NCBI GenBank assembly: GCA_050251735.1
Contig: JBFWMF010000004.1
Coordinates: 95,775 to 159,774 of the forward strand
Direction of reading: 5' to 3'
Length of the DNA: 64,000 bases
Source of the DNA: Desulfitobacterium sp050251735
GTDB lineage: Bacteria; Bacillota; Desulfitobacteriia; Desulfitobacteriales; Desulfitobacteriaceae
Within the stretch, counting starts at the first letter, position 1, and each line of letters opens with the position of its first letter. The translations under genes and the position numbers were made by a program. Positions 17,621 through 26,777 of the stretch are shown one piece after another. The notes below the pieces were generated by a model, which searched no databases, was not told the origin of the DNA, and worked only from the letters and a program-made list of their open reading frames with translations.

Positions 17621-19018
17621 TTAAGCTTTCGGTACCCCGGTCAACTCAGCCGTCCATTGGTCCAGTGCCACCAGATCATGAGGGCCAAGATCAGCAATCG
17701 ATTTTTTACCCATAGCTCGAATCCCTTCCTCCATCTCCATGGTGAAAGAATTTATTACCTTCACCACACTCTGTGCCGCCAGCTCGACATCCAATCGATT
17801 CTTATATTTTGAATCATAAAAGACTAGCTGTGTCAAAGGTTCCCATGGCATCACCTTGCCAATTTGTTTATGTACTAGGGCAAAAAGAGGTACCGTGCCA
17901 ACATAGATGGCATCAGCACCCAAAGCGAGGGCCTTTAAGCATTCACCGGGAGTAGCATATCCTCCTGCGGCAATCAGGCTCACCTCATGCCTTACCCCTT
18001 GTTCCTTAAGGTATCGTTGTGCACGGACAAGATTATTAATACTCGGCATGCCAAAATCATCACTGATGGTAGGCGAGGATGCGGCTGTCCCCCCCTGTGA
18101 CCCACCAACGCAAATGACATCAAAACCTGACTCGATGGCGATTGCTAAATCTGCCTCAAGCCTTCCCCCACCCATGAGCTTAAGCCCGATGGGTTTTCCC
18201 CCCACCTCTTTACGCAAATCTCTAATGAAACGCGGCCAATCTTGGGGATTTGCAATATCAGGAAAAATTGCGTAACCCTTCAGAGAGGCAACAGGTGAAA
18301 TCCCCATAATCTTCCGGGCCTTCCCTTTGATTTCATGTGGCTCAATTATATGCCCACCCAGGCGTGCCCCCTGTCCCATCTGAACTTCAATCATATCAGC
18401 CGCAGCTATTGCTTGCGGATTTCGTCCATAGTCATGACGACTGACTTGCCAGATGTACTTTCCCGCCGCCTCCCTCTCCTCAGCCAAAAAGGGACCTTCC
18501 CCAGAATTTGTGGCTGTCCCTAATTGTTTAGCTGCTTTGGCTAAAGCAACTTTCGCTTGTTCACTTAAGCCCACCCCGAAGCCCATGCCGCCAATCATCA
18601 AGGGAATCGGCAGGGTCATCGGTATTTCAGCTCTAGGGCCGAGGGTTACAGATAAATCCACTGGGACACTGATTTCGATAGGGGAGCGCACAAGTTGGGC
18701 CGGAACAAATAAGAGATTATCATAATGGTTAAAAGGCTTCGGACTGCCTAAAGGCCTTTTAATAATTTTTCCTGTTTCTGCTCGCAAACTTATATGAATG
18801 ATGTTTTGCAAGGAAGTTCTCTGCACTGCACTCCATAGCTCAAGTAGATTTTCCGAAAAAGGATCTGATAATAACCTACTTGCCACAAGATCAAAAATCC
18901 GCTGCACCCCCGTTCGAAAGAAACGTTTGCCTAAGAAGATCGCTATCAACACTAAAAGCATCCAGCCAAGAAAGCTAGCTGCTACACCAAGACCAAAATA
19001 GACCAGGCCGCTGTTCAC
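17621..19018 (-). CDS. FMN-binding glutamate-synthase-like protein with a membrane anchor
   Basis: Protein of 465 residues. An N-terminal membrane span (about residues 7-29) is followed by the glutamate-synthase FMN/alpha-beta barrel: PIPLMIGGMGFGVGLSEQAK, GEGPFLAEER, IEVQMGQGARLGGH, GGSQGGTAASSP, and AAGGYATPGECLKALALGADAIYVGT. The three-cysteine cluster motif that binds [3Fe-4S] in true GltB is absent, as are the amidotransferase and FAD subunits. It is probably a flavin oxidoreductase of unknown substrate rather than glutamate synthase. Transcribed alone, convergent with the chemoreceptor. Confidence 0.82.
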   Translation of the reverse strand: MNSGLVYFGLGVAASFLGWMLLVLIAIFLGKRFFRTGVQRIFDLVASRLLSDPFSENLLELWSAVQRTSLQNIIHISLRAETGKIIKRPLGSPKPFNHYDNLLFVPAQLVRSPIEISVPVDLSVTLGPRAEIPMTLPIPLMIGGMGFGVGLSEQAKVALAKAAKQLGTATNSGEGPFLAEEREAAGKYIWQVSRHDYGRNPQAIAAADMIEVQMGQGARLGGHIIEPHEIKGKARKIMGISPVASLKGYAIFPDIANPQDWPRFIRDLRKEVGGKPIGLKLMGGGRLEADLAIAIESGFDVICVGGSQGGTAASSPTISDDFGMPSINNLVRAQRYLKEQGVRHEVSLIAAGGYATPGECLKALALGADAIYVGTVPLFALVHKQIGKVMPWEPLTQLVFYDSKYKNRLDVELAAQSVVKVINSFTMEMEEGIRAMGKKSIADLGPHDLVALDQWTAELTGVPKA

Positions 19019-19084
19019 ATAACCATTCCTTTACAAACTATATTGATACCTACTGATAGTCTGCGACCCTTACCAAATTCTATA

Positions 19085-19639
19085 CTAAAGGACATCCTCT
19101 TCCCACCATGCTTTTCGATGATTAGAAGAGTACTTGTTTTCCTCTTCGCCTTGATTGTACTCCCAATCCTCCACATGATTATCCCACTCATCATACGCAC
19201 TGGCTCGTCCAGCCGAGCCACTATATGTCCCTCTACCACTATAATCATCACCCCATGCGTAGAACCGGGGCGCTCTTCGTGAGGGTCGTAATGCACTTCC
19301 CTCGCGACCCGCTCCAAAGGCTCCGGCAAGAATCCCAATTAAGCCACCTTCGGCTAAAATCTGGATAACTCCCCACGCACTCAGCTCTAAAAAAAGGGCA
19401 ATCAAAAAGACACAAAGCAAGATATAGCCTAGGCTAGATGCCCCCCCTAAAATCCACTGCCCGCTTGCCTTCCCCGTCACATAGCCTGCTGCAAGGCAAC
19501 TTACTACTAAGCCAATATCCATCAACATTGTGGTCGATAAGCCAGTAAATCCCATGGCTGTCCAAAATAATCCCGCAAGTAAAGTAATGACGGTGACTAA
19601 TAGAGCGGCACTCATCCCCTTAAGGATCGAATTTCCCAC
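19085..19639 (-). CDS. TIGR04086-family membrane protein
   Basis: Protein of 184 residues. Four hydrophobic segments fill residues 1-115 (ending ILAEGGLIGILAGAFGAG), the layout of the TIGR04086 (YrzE-like) family. A hydrophilic, Tyr/Ser/Gly- and acid-rich tail follows (about residues 120-184), unusual for the family. Function unknown; often near secretion or spore genes in Firmicutes. It overlaps nothing and is read opposite to the LysM gene. Confidence 0.7.
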   Translation of the reverse strand: MGNSILKGMSAALLVTVITLLAGLFWTAMGFTGLSTTMLMDIGLVVSCLAAGYVTGKASGQWILGGASSLGYILLCVFLIALFLELSAWGVIQILAEGGLIGILAGAFGAGREGSALRPSRRAPRFYAWGDDYSGRGTYSGSAGRASAYDEWDNHVEDWEYNQGEEENKYSSNHRKAWWEEDVL

Positions 19640-19796
19640 GCCGATCGCTCCCTTCCATTCTTTACTACATATCTATGTTAAACCTGTCCCATTCATGCGT
19701 GAAATCATGGAAAGCCAAAGATGAATGGAACATTCTTCCTTTACCATCTTCGCCTGCCTGTGAATATAGTAATAATCAAGGAAAGGGGGATTTTCC

Positions 19797-20483
19797 ATGG
19801 ACTACACCCGCTATGTCGTGCAACCTGGGGACAGTATCTATAAAATTGCCAATGCTTATAAGGTGGAAATGTCCGAAATTATCAATCTCAATCATCTTAA
19901 GCATCCAGATCGCATTTACCCTGGTCAGGTGCTTTTGTTACCCACCTCTGAATATCAAGATATGACGCTCGGAGAACTATCCGAGCCTAACTTTACTTAT
20001 GCCATGCTGCTATTCGATGTCTATGCTGGTAAAGATTCTGAGCTTTCCGCTGTAACAACCTACCTGTACCAAGCCGTGGTCCTAGATCGGCCAGAGTTCG
20101 ATGAACTCCTAAGACCTCTTGCCTATGACGAACTACGCCATTTAGAACAATTGGCTTGGTGTATCCGCTTTTTGGGTCTAGACCCCCGCTATGGAGCTTT
20201 CAGCAAGGGGCGTTGGTTTGATTGGCGCTCTCGTTACCTAAATTACAGCACCGACCTCTGCGCCATTCTTGACTACAACATGAAGGATGAAGCCGCTGCC
20301 GCAAAACACTACACCGACCTAGCCGAAAAAATCCCTATTCCCCAGATCCAAACCATCCTCCTCCAAATCGCTGCTGATGAAGAGCGCCATTACCAATGCT
20401 TAGCTGACGCGAAAATGCACTTCTGCAGTTGTTCAGCTCCTGACTCTTCCTTGATCAGTGAAGCTGAGACTGAAGCAGAGTGA
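19797..20483 (+). CDS. LysM domain fused to a rubrerythrin/ferritin-like domain
   Basis: Protein of 228 residues. Residues 6-50 form one LysM motif (YVVQPGDSIYKIANAYKVEMSEIINLN...IYPGQVLLLP), which binds peptidoglycan or spore coat glycan. Residues about 70-215 form a ferritin-like four-helix bundle with diiron-type ligands: SELSAVTTYLYQ, DELRHLEQ, KDEAAAAKHY and DEERHYQ. No signal peptide, so it may act in the mother cell and assemble on the spore. GGAAAGGGGG precedes the ATG. The last 29 bases overlap the convergent antiporter gene. The diiron function is inferred from motifs. Confidence 0.82.
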   Translation: MDYTRYVVQPGDSIYKIANAYKVEMSEIINLNHLKHPDRIYPGQVLLLPTSEYQDMTLGELSEPNFTYAMLLFDVYAGKDSELSAVTTYLYQAVVLDRPEFDELLRPLAYDELRHLEQLAWCIRFLGLDPRYGAFSKGRWFDWRSRYLNYSTDLCAILDYNMKDEAAAAKHYTDLAEKIPIPQIQTILLQIAADEERHYQCLADAKMHFCSCSAPDSSLISEAETEAE

Positions 20484-21453
20484 TGATAAAGAAGAAATAA
20501 AATCCTCCCCCCGCCAGCAAATGTAGAGGACAAAGGGACCCCCTTCGCCGTATCGTCGAATAGATAAAAAAACCCGAACCAATAGCCAATAGAGCGCTCC
20601 ATAAAGCGAGAGGTTCCAGTTGCCATGGCGTTAGGGCTATACCTAAGGCCGGAATCACGGAGCTTTGAAAAACCATTGCCCCCGTAATATTTCCCAAAGC
20701 CAAAGTATCCTTGCCTCTCCGCAACCAGATAACACTATTAAATTTTTCCGGAAGCTCCGTCGCAATTGGGGTAATAATCAAGGATAGAATAAAGGCTGGA
20801 ATCCCTGTCATTTGAGCAACGGATTGCACAGCTCCCACAAAAACATTCGCCCCTGCCACGATTCCCAGCAAAGCACAACTCAACTGGAAAAGAATAACAG
20901 CAAGGGAAGGGTTAGAATGGCGTTGAGCAAAATAAAGAGGCGCTAAATGTCCGCATTCATCCGTCCCTAAGCAGTTGTACACAGTTTTAGCCACATAAAT
21001 TAAGTAGAGAATAGGCAAAAGAGCAGCCACAGCCAACTTCATTTGATGATTCGGTAAAAAAGAAGCTGCAATTGCTAATCCATACACCACTAAGAAAAAG
21101 GCAAGATCATGCTTAATCACAGCCGTGTTAATGAACAAGGGCTTGTTGTTACGCCGGAAAATCAAAACTGCCACCCCAGAGATAAAAAAGGCTAAGGTAA
21201 CCAACATAAAGGGAGCACCTAAAATCGCCCCGATTCCCACGTCGGCTAGTTCTTCGCCACCGCTTATACCCAAAAAGGCAATAATCGGAACCATGGTCTC
21301 CGGCAAGGCTGTACCCACTGCCGCCAGCACACTCCCAACCGCACCGGCACCTAGATTGAGCCGTCTCCCCAGCCACTCCACACCGTTGGTGAAGACCTCA
21401 GCCGACATTAATATTATCCCCAGACCGATAACCATCGTCACTAAATCGTTCAA
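20455..21453 (-). CDS. Sodium/calcium exchanger family antiporter
   Basis: Cation/Ca2+ antiporter of 332 residues with about ten spans in two inverted halves. Both alpha-repeat motifs are visible: VGSVLAAVGTALPETMVPIIA near residues 39-59, and ILSLIITPIATELPEKFNSVIW near residue 220. It probably exports Ca2+ against Na+ or H+. The 3' end overlaps the LysM-rubrerythrin gene tail to tail by 29 bases. Confidence 0.9.
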   Translation of the reverse strand: MNDLVTMVIGLGIILMSAEVFTNGVEWLGRRLNLGAGAVGSVLAAVGTALPETMVPIIAFLGISGGEELADVGIGAILGAPFMLVTLAFFISGVAVLIFRRNNKPLFINTAVIKHDLAFFLVVYGLAIAASFLPNHQMKLAVAALLPILYLIYVAKTVYNCLGTDECGHLAPLYFAQRHSNPSLAVILFQLSCALLGIVAGANVFVGAVQSVAQMTGIPAFILSLIITPIATELPEKFNSVIWLRRGKDTLALGNITGAMVFQSSVIPALGIALTPWQLEPLALWSALLAIGSGFFIYSTIRRRGSLCPLHLLAGGGFYFFFIITLLQSQLH

Positions 21454-21576
21454 AAGGCTCCCACTCCTTACCTACACTTTCGGGAATTCAATCTATTCTA
21501 TCCCCATAATGTATATTCAGAGGGAAGCCTTCTCATTATCTCGAAAAGTCTCCATATTATTTTTTTCGTCAAACTA

Positions 21577-22209
21577 TCAGACGTCGGTTTCTTGTTCGCC
21601 TATTTCTACATCTTCCTCTGTCATAGCAAGTATTTCTTCAAGGGCTTGATGTAGCTCAGGAACCCCTAGTCCAGTCTCCGCTGAGTAGGGGATGATCATA
21701 TGCCAATCCGGAATATTCAGAGCCTTAGCAATTTGACTTAAATGCTTTGCCCATTGTCCCTTAGAAATCTTATCAGCCTTGGTAGCCACCACAAGCACCG
21801 GTAGTCCCCGATTCCGCAAAAAGCCATGCATCTCTTCATCTTCAAGACTAGGGATATGACGAATATCTACGACCTGAATAACAGCCCTCAGATTCTCCCT
21901 CCAGGAGAAATACTCCTCCATCATCTTACCCCAGTTGGCCTTGAGCTCTTTGGAGACCTTGGCATAACCGTATCCCGGCAGATCCACAAATCCCCATTCC
22001 TCATTAATCCGATAAAAATTAATCATCTGCGTCTTGCCCGGGGTGTTTCCCGTCCGGGCAAGATTCTTGCGATTAATAAACTTGTTGATCAATGAGGATT
22101 TACCCACATTGGAACGTCCCGCCAGAGCGATCTCTGGTCCAGTTAACTCCGGGTACCCTTTACTATTGACAGCAGAAGTAATAAATTCCGCCTTACGAAT
22201 GGTAATCAC
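21577..22209 (-). CDS. engB: Ribosome biogenesis GTPase EngB/YsxC
   Basis: Small TrmE-Era-type GTPase of 210 residues needed for 50S assembly. Seen: G1 GRSNVGKSS near residue 30, G2 TPGKT, G3 DLPGYG, G4 ATKADKI, and the EngB hallmark GYPELTGPEIALAGRSN. I prefer the GTG at 22209, 8 bases after GAGGAG, over an upstream in-frame start at 22248 that would overlap the lon terminator. The gene follows lon, as in B. subtilis. Confidence 0.95.
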   Translation of the reverse strand: MITIRKAEFITSAVNSKGYPELTGPEIALAGRSNVGKSSLINKFINRKNLARTGNTPGKTQMINFYRINEEWGFVDLPGYGYAKVSKELKANWGKMMEEYFSWRENLRAVIQVVDIRHIPSLEDEEMHGFLRNRGLPVLVVATKADKISKGQWAKHLSQIAKALNIPDWHMIIPYSAETGLGVPELHQALEEILAMTEEDVEIGEQETDV

Positions 22210-22241
22210 ATGACATACTCCTCTACCCCAAAACTCTTCAA

Positions 22242-22270
22242 AAAGCACGGAGCCACACGCCCCGTGCTTT
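22242..22270 (-). terminator. Terminator between lon and engB
   Basis: 9-bp stem AAAGCACGG/CCGTGCTTT followed on the minus strand by TTTTTGAA. It lies 50 bases past the lon stop and just ahead of the engB ribosome site, so engB may need its own promoter or read-through. Confidence 0.75.
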
Positions 22271-22319
22271 AAATCCTTGATTATTGTCCACTCAAGTTAG
22301 CGAACATTGTAAGCACGCA

Positions 22320-24731
22320 TCAAGACACTGGATGATCCGGCGTTGGCACAGAGGTAATTTCCCCTTCTCCCATGATCGGGAATCGATTCCTGGTCCCTAA
22401 GTATTCCACTGATTCGGCCACAGGTAGCAGGGCAATATGAGCCACTTCTTCCATCCGACTCACAAAGTGAAACTCCATTTCCTCACGGACATTCTCAGGA
22501 ACTTCTTCTAAGTCCTTGCGGTTTTGCTCCGGCAAGATCACTTTCTTGATTCCTGCCCGATGAGCCGCCAGGACCTTTTCCTTGACGCCGCCGATCGGTA
22601 AGACATTACCTCTCAAAGTGATTTCACCCGTCATGGCTAAATCCGAAGGCACTGCCCGTTTGGTTAAAGCCGATGCCATAGCTGTAGCCATCGTAATTCC
22701 AGCTGAAGGGCCGTCCTTGGGAATCGCTCCCTCCGGAACATGAATATGAAGATCGGTCTTTTCATAGAAATCATCCGGTATCCCTAATTCACGGGAATGG
22801 GAACGAACAAAGGTCCGACCCGCATAGGCAGACTCCTTCATCACATCTCCCAGCTTACCGGTTAAAGTCAGCTGCCCTTTACCGGGTAATGGAACGACCT
22901 CAATGGTTAAGACATCCCCACCCACTTGTGTATATGCTAAACCTGTGGCCGCGCCAATTTCTGGTTTAAGTCTTGCCTTTTCAAAATGATAACGCTGAGC
23001 TCCTAAGAGCTCCTCCAGCATCTCCAGAGTCAGGGTCTCGGTCTTCCATTCCTTTTTCACTACCCGGGTAGCGACTTTACGGCAAAGATTAGCTATCTGC
23101 CGTTCTAGATTCCGTACACCGGATTCACGAGTATAGCCTTGGACGATCTTCAGGAGAATCTCGTCCTCGACCACCAATTGGCCAGCCTTTAACCCATGGG
23201 CTTTGAGTTGCTTGGGCACGAGATAGCGTTTGGCAATATTGACCTTTTCGTCCTCAGTGTAACCACTTAGAGAGATAACCTCCATCCGGTCGAGGAGAGG
23301 TTGTGGTATGGTATGCACTGTATTGGCTGTCATAATGAAGAGGGTACGAGATAGATCATAGGGCAAATCCAGGTAATGATCGGAAAAGCTATTGTTCTGT
23401 TCAGGGTCAAGAACTTCGAGCAGAGCTGACGCCGGGTCACCGCGGAAGTCCGAGGCCATCTTATCGATTTCATCGAGCAGAAAGACAGGGTTGGCTGTTC
23501 CAGCGTTCCTCATCCCTTGGATAATCCGCCCCGGCAGAGCCCCGATATAGGTCCGCCGATGCCCCCGAATCTCTGCTTCATCACGGACTCCCCCTAAAGA
23601 CATGCGTACAAATTTCCGGTCAAGGGCACTAGCCACGGACTTAGCCAAGGAGGTTTTACCTACCCCCGGCGGCCCCACGAAGCAAATGATGGGACTCTTC
23701 ATCTTGGGTGTCAGCTTGCGAATCGCCAAAAATTCGAGTATCCGCTCTTTGACCTTTTCCAGACCATAATGATCCTCATCAAGTATCTTTTCAGCGCGTT
23801 TGATATCCATCTTATCCTTGCTGACCTTCGTCCAAGGAAGGGCAATAATCCAATCTAAATAAGTACGTACTACAGTTCCTTCCGAGGAGGCTTGGGGCAT
23901 CTTTTCCAGACGGTCAATTTCCTTTAAAGCTCGCTCTTCCACTTCTTTGGGAAACTTTCCTTGAGCAACTTTCTCGCGATACTCCTCAACTTCAGCTTGC
24001 TTCTCGTCCTTATCCCCTAATTCCTTTTGAATCGCCTTCATTTGCTCCCGCAGATAATACTCCTTCTGAGTCTTTTCCATCTGCTTGCGCACACGAAGAC
24101 CGATGCGACGCTCTAGCTCAAGAACTTCATTTTCCCGCATGATAATTTCTGTTAACCGCTCTAATCGCTCAGCCACATCGAGAGCATCCAAGATGGTTTG
24201 CTTATCCCCAATCTTTAGATTCAAATGGGACACCACAATATCTGCCAAACGCCCGGGATCATCGACACCCAAAACAGTGCCCAAAGTCTCCTGAGGGACT
24301 TTTTTGCTGAGCTTAGCGTACTCTTCGAACTGGTGGATAACCCCATGGGTCAAGGCCTCGATTTCCGGAGTAATATCGTATACTCCCTCTTCGCCTTCTT
24401 CAACCCGCACTTTAAAATAGGGCTCCTCCGCTAGGTACTCGAGAATTTTTCCCCGCTGCTTGCCTTCCACAAGAACACGCATCGTCCCTCCGGGAAGCTT
24501 TAAAAGCTGTTTGATCTCAGCTAGAGTACCGATTGTATGAATGTCATCCGGCTGGGGCGAATCAATCTCAGTCTCTTTTTGTGATGACAAGAGCAGGATG
24601 CGATCATCCAACATAGCTTGCTCAATAGCAGCCATGGAGCGCTCTCGCCCCACATCTAGATGGATGACCATATACGGAAAGACCATAATTCCTCTCAAGG
24701 GGAGCAACGGTAATTCTCTTTCTTTACTCAT
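22320..24731 (-). CDS. lon: ATP-dependent protease Lon (LonA)
   Basis: Cytosolic AAA+ serine protease of 803 residues. N-terminal LAN substrate-binding domain (LPLLPLRGIMVFPYM), coiled-coil middle, Walker A GPPGVGKTSLAKS near residue 356, Walker B VFLLDEIDKM, and the Ser-Lys catalytic motif DGPSAGIT with the downstream Lys in GGVKEKVLAAHRAG. It degrades damaged and regulatory proteins. Length is normal. It sits between lonB and engB, the classical Firmicute order. Confidence 0.97.
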   Translation of the reverse strand: MSKERELPLLPLRGIMVFPYMVIHLDVGRERSMAAIEQAMLDDRILLLSSQKETEIDSPQPDDIHTIGTLAEIKQLLKLPGGTMRVLVEGKQRGKILEYLAEEPYFKVRVEEGEEGVYDITPEIEALTHGVIHQFEEYAKLSKKVPQETLGTVLGVDDPGRLADIVVSHLNLKIGDKQTILDALDVAERLERLTEIIMRENEVLELERRIGLRVRKQMEKTQKEYYLREQMKAIQKELGDKDEKQAEVEEYREKVAQGKFPKEVEERALKEIDRLEKMPQASSEGTVVRTYLDWIIALPWTKVSKDKMDIKRAEKILDEDHYGLEKVKERILEFLAIRKLTPKMKSPIICFVGPPGVGKTSLAKSVASALDRKFVRMSLGGVRDEAEIRGHRRTYIGALPGRIIQGMRNAGTANPVFLLDEIDKMASDFRGDPASALLEVLDPEQNNSFSDHYLDLPYDLSRTLFIMTANTVHTIPQPLLDRMEVISLSGYTEDEKVNIAKRYLVPKQLKAHGLKAGQLVVEDEILLKIVQGYTRESGVRNLERQIANLCRKVATRVVKKEWKTETLTLEMLEELLGAQRYHFEKARLKPEIGAATGLAYTQVGGDVLTIEVVPLPGKGQLTLTGKLGDVMKESAYAGRTFVRSHSRELGIPDDFYEKTDLHIHVPEGAIPKDGPSAGITMATAMASALTKRAVPSDLAMTGEITLRGNVLPIGGVKEKVLAAHRAGIKKVILPEQNRKDLEEVPENVREEMEFHFVSRMEEVAHIALLPVAESVEYLGTRNRFPIMGEGEITSVPTPDHPVS

Positions 24732-24801
24732 TCAATTCCCTCCCTACCCATCGGGTAATCATATAATAACCACATTTTATTCTTTCAGATAGACTGAAAA
24801 A

Positions 24802-24821
24802 GCACACCGTTATTAGTGTGC
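24802..24821 (-). terminator. Terminator between lonB and lon
   Basis: 6-bp stem GCACAC/GTGTGC followed on the minus strand by TTTTTC, 21 bases past the lonB stop. Confidence 0.65.
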
Positions 24822-24841
24822 CATTCTCTGTTTCATCTATT

Positions 24842-26581
24842 CTAGCATGATTGTCCTTGCTCAGGCAAATTGACCGAGGGTGCAGATGTTTTTGAGTTGA
24901 TATCCAGCCGTGCCAATACCTCCTCCAAGGGTGTCGGCGTAGCTGCTTTTTCTTTTTGGGGATCAGCCAGCAGGGCTCCCACCAAGACTTCATTGAGCGT
25001 CTCCACAGGAATAACTTCCATTCCCTCCGCGAAGTTCCTAAAGCGCTCCTGCCAATTCTCTTTAGGAATAAACACCCTACGACAACCGGCTTGATGTGCT
25101 GCCTCAAGCTTAGCCGGAACCCCTCCTACAGGCTTTACTCCACCACGAATGGATAGTTCACCGGTCATCGCAAGGTAGTTATCCACCTTTTCTTTGCGAA
25201 TCGCCGATACAACAGCTGTTGCAATAGCAATCCCTGCCGAAGGCCCGTCAATAGGTACCCCTCCCGGGAAGTTCACGTGGATATCATAGTTATGGGGAAA
25301 TATCCCTAGTTGTCGCCGAATGACTGTCAAAACATTTTCAACCGAACTTCTGGCCATACTTTTGCGACGTGTCTTCTTAAAGTTGCTTCCTTGCTCCTCT
25401 TCTTCCACAATGCCAGTAACTAAAAGTTCACCCGTGCCGGGAGCCACAGAATTGGCTGTAACCTCTAACTCCAAAAGCATCCCCATATTTGGACCATAGA
25501 CTGCTAAACCATTGACCAAACCGGCCTCCGGCTCGAGAGGAACCTTCCGATCGGGCCGCGGGGCGTATTGACCTGAAGTGACTACCCATTCCACTGTAGC
25601 CGCATTGATCTCCATCTGCTTGTCCGTTTGGGCCACTCCCGCAGCCAGCTGAACGATATTGACTGCTTCGCGTCCATTCGTAGCATACTGTTTGACCACG
25701 TTGAGGGCGCTCATAGTGATAGGAATCTCCATTTTAGCTGCTGCTCCTCGCGCAATCTGGGCGATTTCCTCCGGCAAGAGAGAGCGAAAGAAAATCTCCA
25801 TACACCTAGAGCGGATCGCCGGCGGAATTTCCTCCGGACTCCGAGTCGTTGCCCCCACCATACGAAAGTCCGCAGGCAAGCCATTTTGAAAAATATCGTG
25901 GATATGTGCAGGTACATTAGTGTCTTCAGAGCTGTAATAAGAGCTTTCTAAAATAACCTTGCGGTCTTCTAAAACTTTCAACAGTTTATTAATCTGGATA
26001 GGGTGGAGCTCTCCAATCTCATCGATAAAGAGCACTCCCCCATGGGCTTTGGTCACCGCTCCAGCCTTAGGCTGTGGTATGCCTGCCATCCCCATAGCCC
26101 CGGCACCCTGGTAGATTGGATCATGGACCGAACCGATCAAGGGATCAGCAATCCCCCGTTCATCAAAACGAGCCGTAGCCCCATCGATTTCGATAAACTT
26201 AGCTTCCGCCTTAAAAGGAGAAAGAGGGTTCTTTTTTGCTTCCTCTAGAACCAATCGAGCAGCAGCCGTTTTTCCCACACCAGGGGGTCCATAGACAAGG
26301 ACATGCTGAGGATTGGGCCCACATAAAGCAGCGCGTAGCGCTTTAATTCCCTCCATCTGCCCCACAATTTCTTCAAAATGGGTAGGGCGGGTCTTCTCCG
26401 ACAAGGGAGTGGTAAGAGCAATTTTGCGCATTTTTTCTAACTTTTCTAATTCCTTCTTCGATTCCCTCTCGATTGAGATCTTATTCCCTTGTTGGGATTT
26501 AAGCAGACCCCAAAAATACAAGCCGATGATGACGGCAAAGATAAACTGTACCATCATGACGATTCCGGTTAAACCAGCCAT
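24842..26581 (-). CDS. lonB: Membrane-anchored ATP-dependent protease LonB
   Basis: Protein of 579 residues. One N-terminal membrane span (residues about 5-26), a AAA+ module with Walker A YGPPGVGKTAAARLVLEE near residue 95 and Walker B GVLFIDEIGEL, then the Lon protease domain with catalytic PIDGPSAGIAIATAV and a Lys in GGVPAKLEAAHQAG. It lacks the long N-domain of LonA. In B. subtilis LonB acts in the forespore under SigF. CAGGAGGG precedes the ATG. Gene order is clpX-lonB-lon-engB. Confidence 0.94.
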   Translation of the reverse strand: MAGLTGIVMMVQFIFAVIIGLYFWGLLKSQQGNKISIERESKKELEKLEKMRKIALTTPLSEKTRPTHFEEIVGQMEGIKALRAALCGPNPQHVLVYGPPGVGKTAAARLVLEEAKKNPLSPFKAEAKFIEIDGATARFDERGIADPLIGSVHDPIYQGAGAMGMAGIPQPKAGAVTKAHGGVLFIDEIGELHPIQINKLLKVLEDRKVILESSYYSSEDTNVPAHIHDIFQNGLPADFRMVGATTRSPEEIPPAIRSRCMEIFFRSLLPEEIAQIARGAAAKMEIPITMSALNVVKQYATNGREAVNIVQLAAGVAQTDKQMEINAATVEWVVTSGQYAPRPDRKVPLEPEAGLVNGLAVYGPNMGMLLELEVTANSVAPGTGELLVTGIVEEEEQGSNFKKTRRKSMARSSVENVLTVIRRQLGIFPHNYDIHVNFPGGVPIDGPSAGIAIATAVVSAIRKEKVDNYLAMTGELSIRGGVKPVGGVPAKLEAAHQAGCRRVFIPKENWQERFRNFAEGMEVIPVETLNEVLVGALLADPQKEKAATPTPLEEVLARLDINSKTSAPSVNLPEQGQSC

Positions 26582-26682
26582 AGTGTCTATTCCCTCCTGA
26601 AGGCTAATACTTCACACCCTGCTAGTATTGCCCACGAGAAAGCTTTTAATAACGCGAGTGGGTATCTGGTCCATGAAAAAAA

Positions 26683-26740
26683 TGCAAAAAGGGGTCAGGT
26701 CCCTCTTTTCATGAAAAGAGGGACCTGACCCCTTTTTGCA
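26683..26740. repeat. 58-bp perfect palindrome of the GGGGTCAGGTCCC (REP-like) type
   Basis: Arms of 29 bp (26683-26711 and 26712-26740) with no central spacer. The core AAGGGGTCAGGTCCCTCTTT resembles GGGGACAGGTCCC repeats that flank REP-associated IS200-like transposases in many bacteria. A related but different pair lies at 48291-48319 and 49187-49242. No transposase gene is in the window. Confidence 0.9.
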
Positions 26741-26747
26741 AAAAACT

Positions 26748-26772
26748 GAGGCAAGGATAACTCCCTTGCCTC
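26748..26772 (-). terminator. Bidirectional terminator after clpX
   Basis: 9-bp stem GAGGCAAGG/CCTTGCCTC flanked by T-rich runs on both strands (GTTTTTT on the plus strand, AGTTTTTT on the minus), 6 bases past the clpX stop. Confidence 0.85.
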
Positions 26773-26777
26773 GTTTT

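Noticed and set aside
17621..19018. Annotation as glutamate synthase large subunit
   Set aside because: Lacks the amidotransferase domain and the 3Fe-4S cysteines; only the FMN barrel is present.
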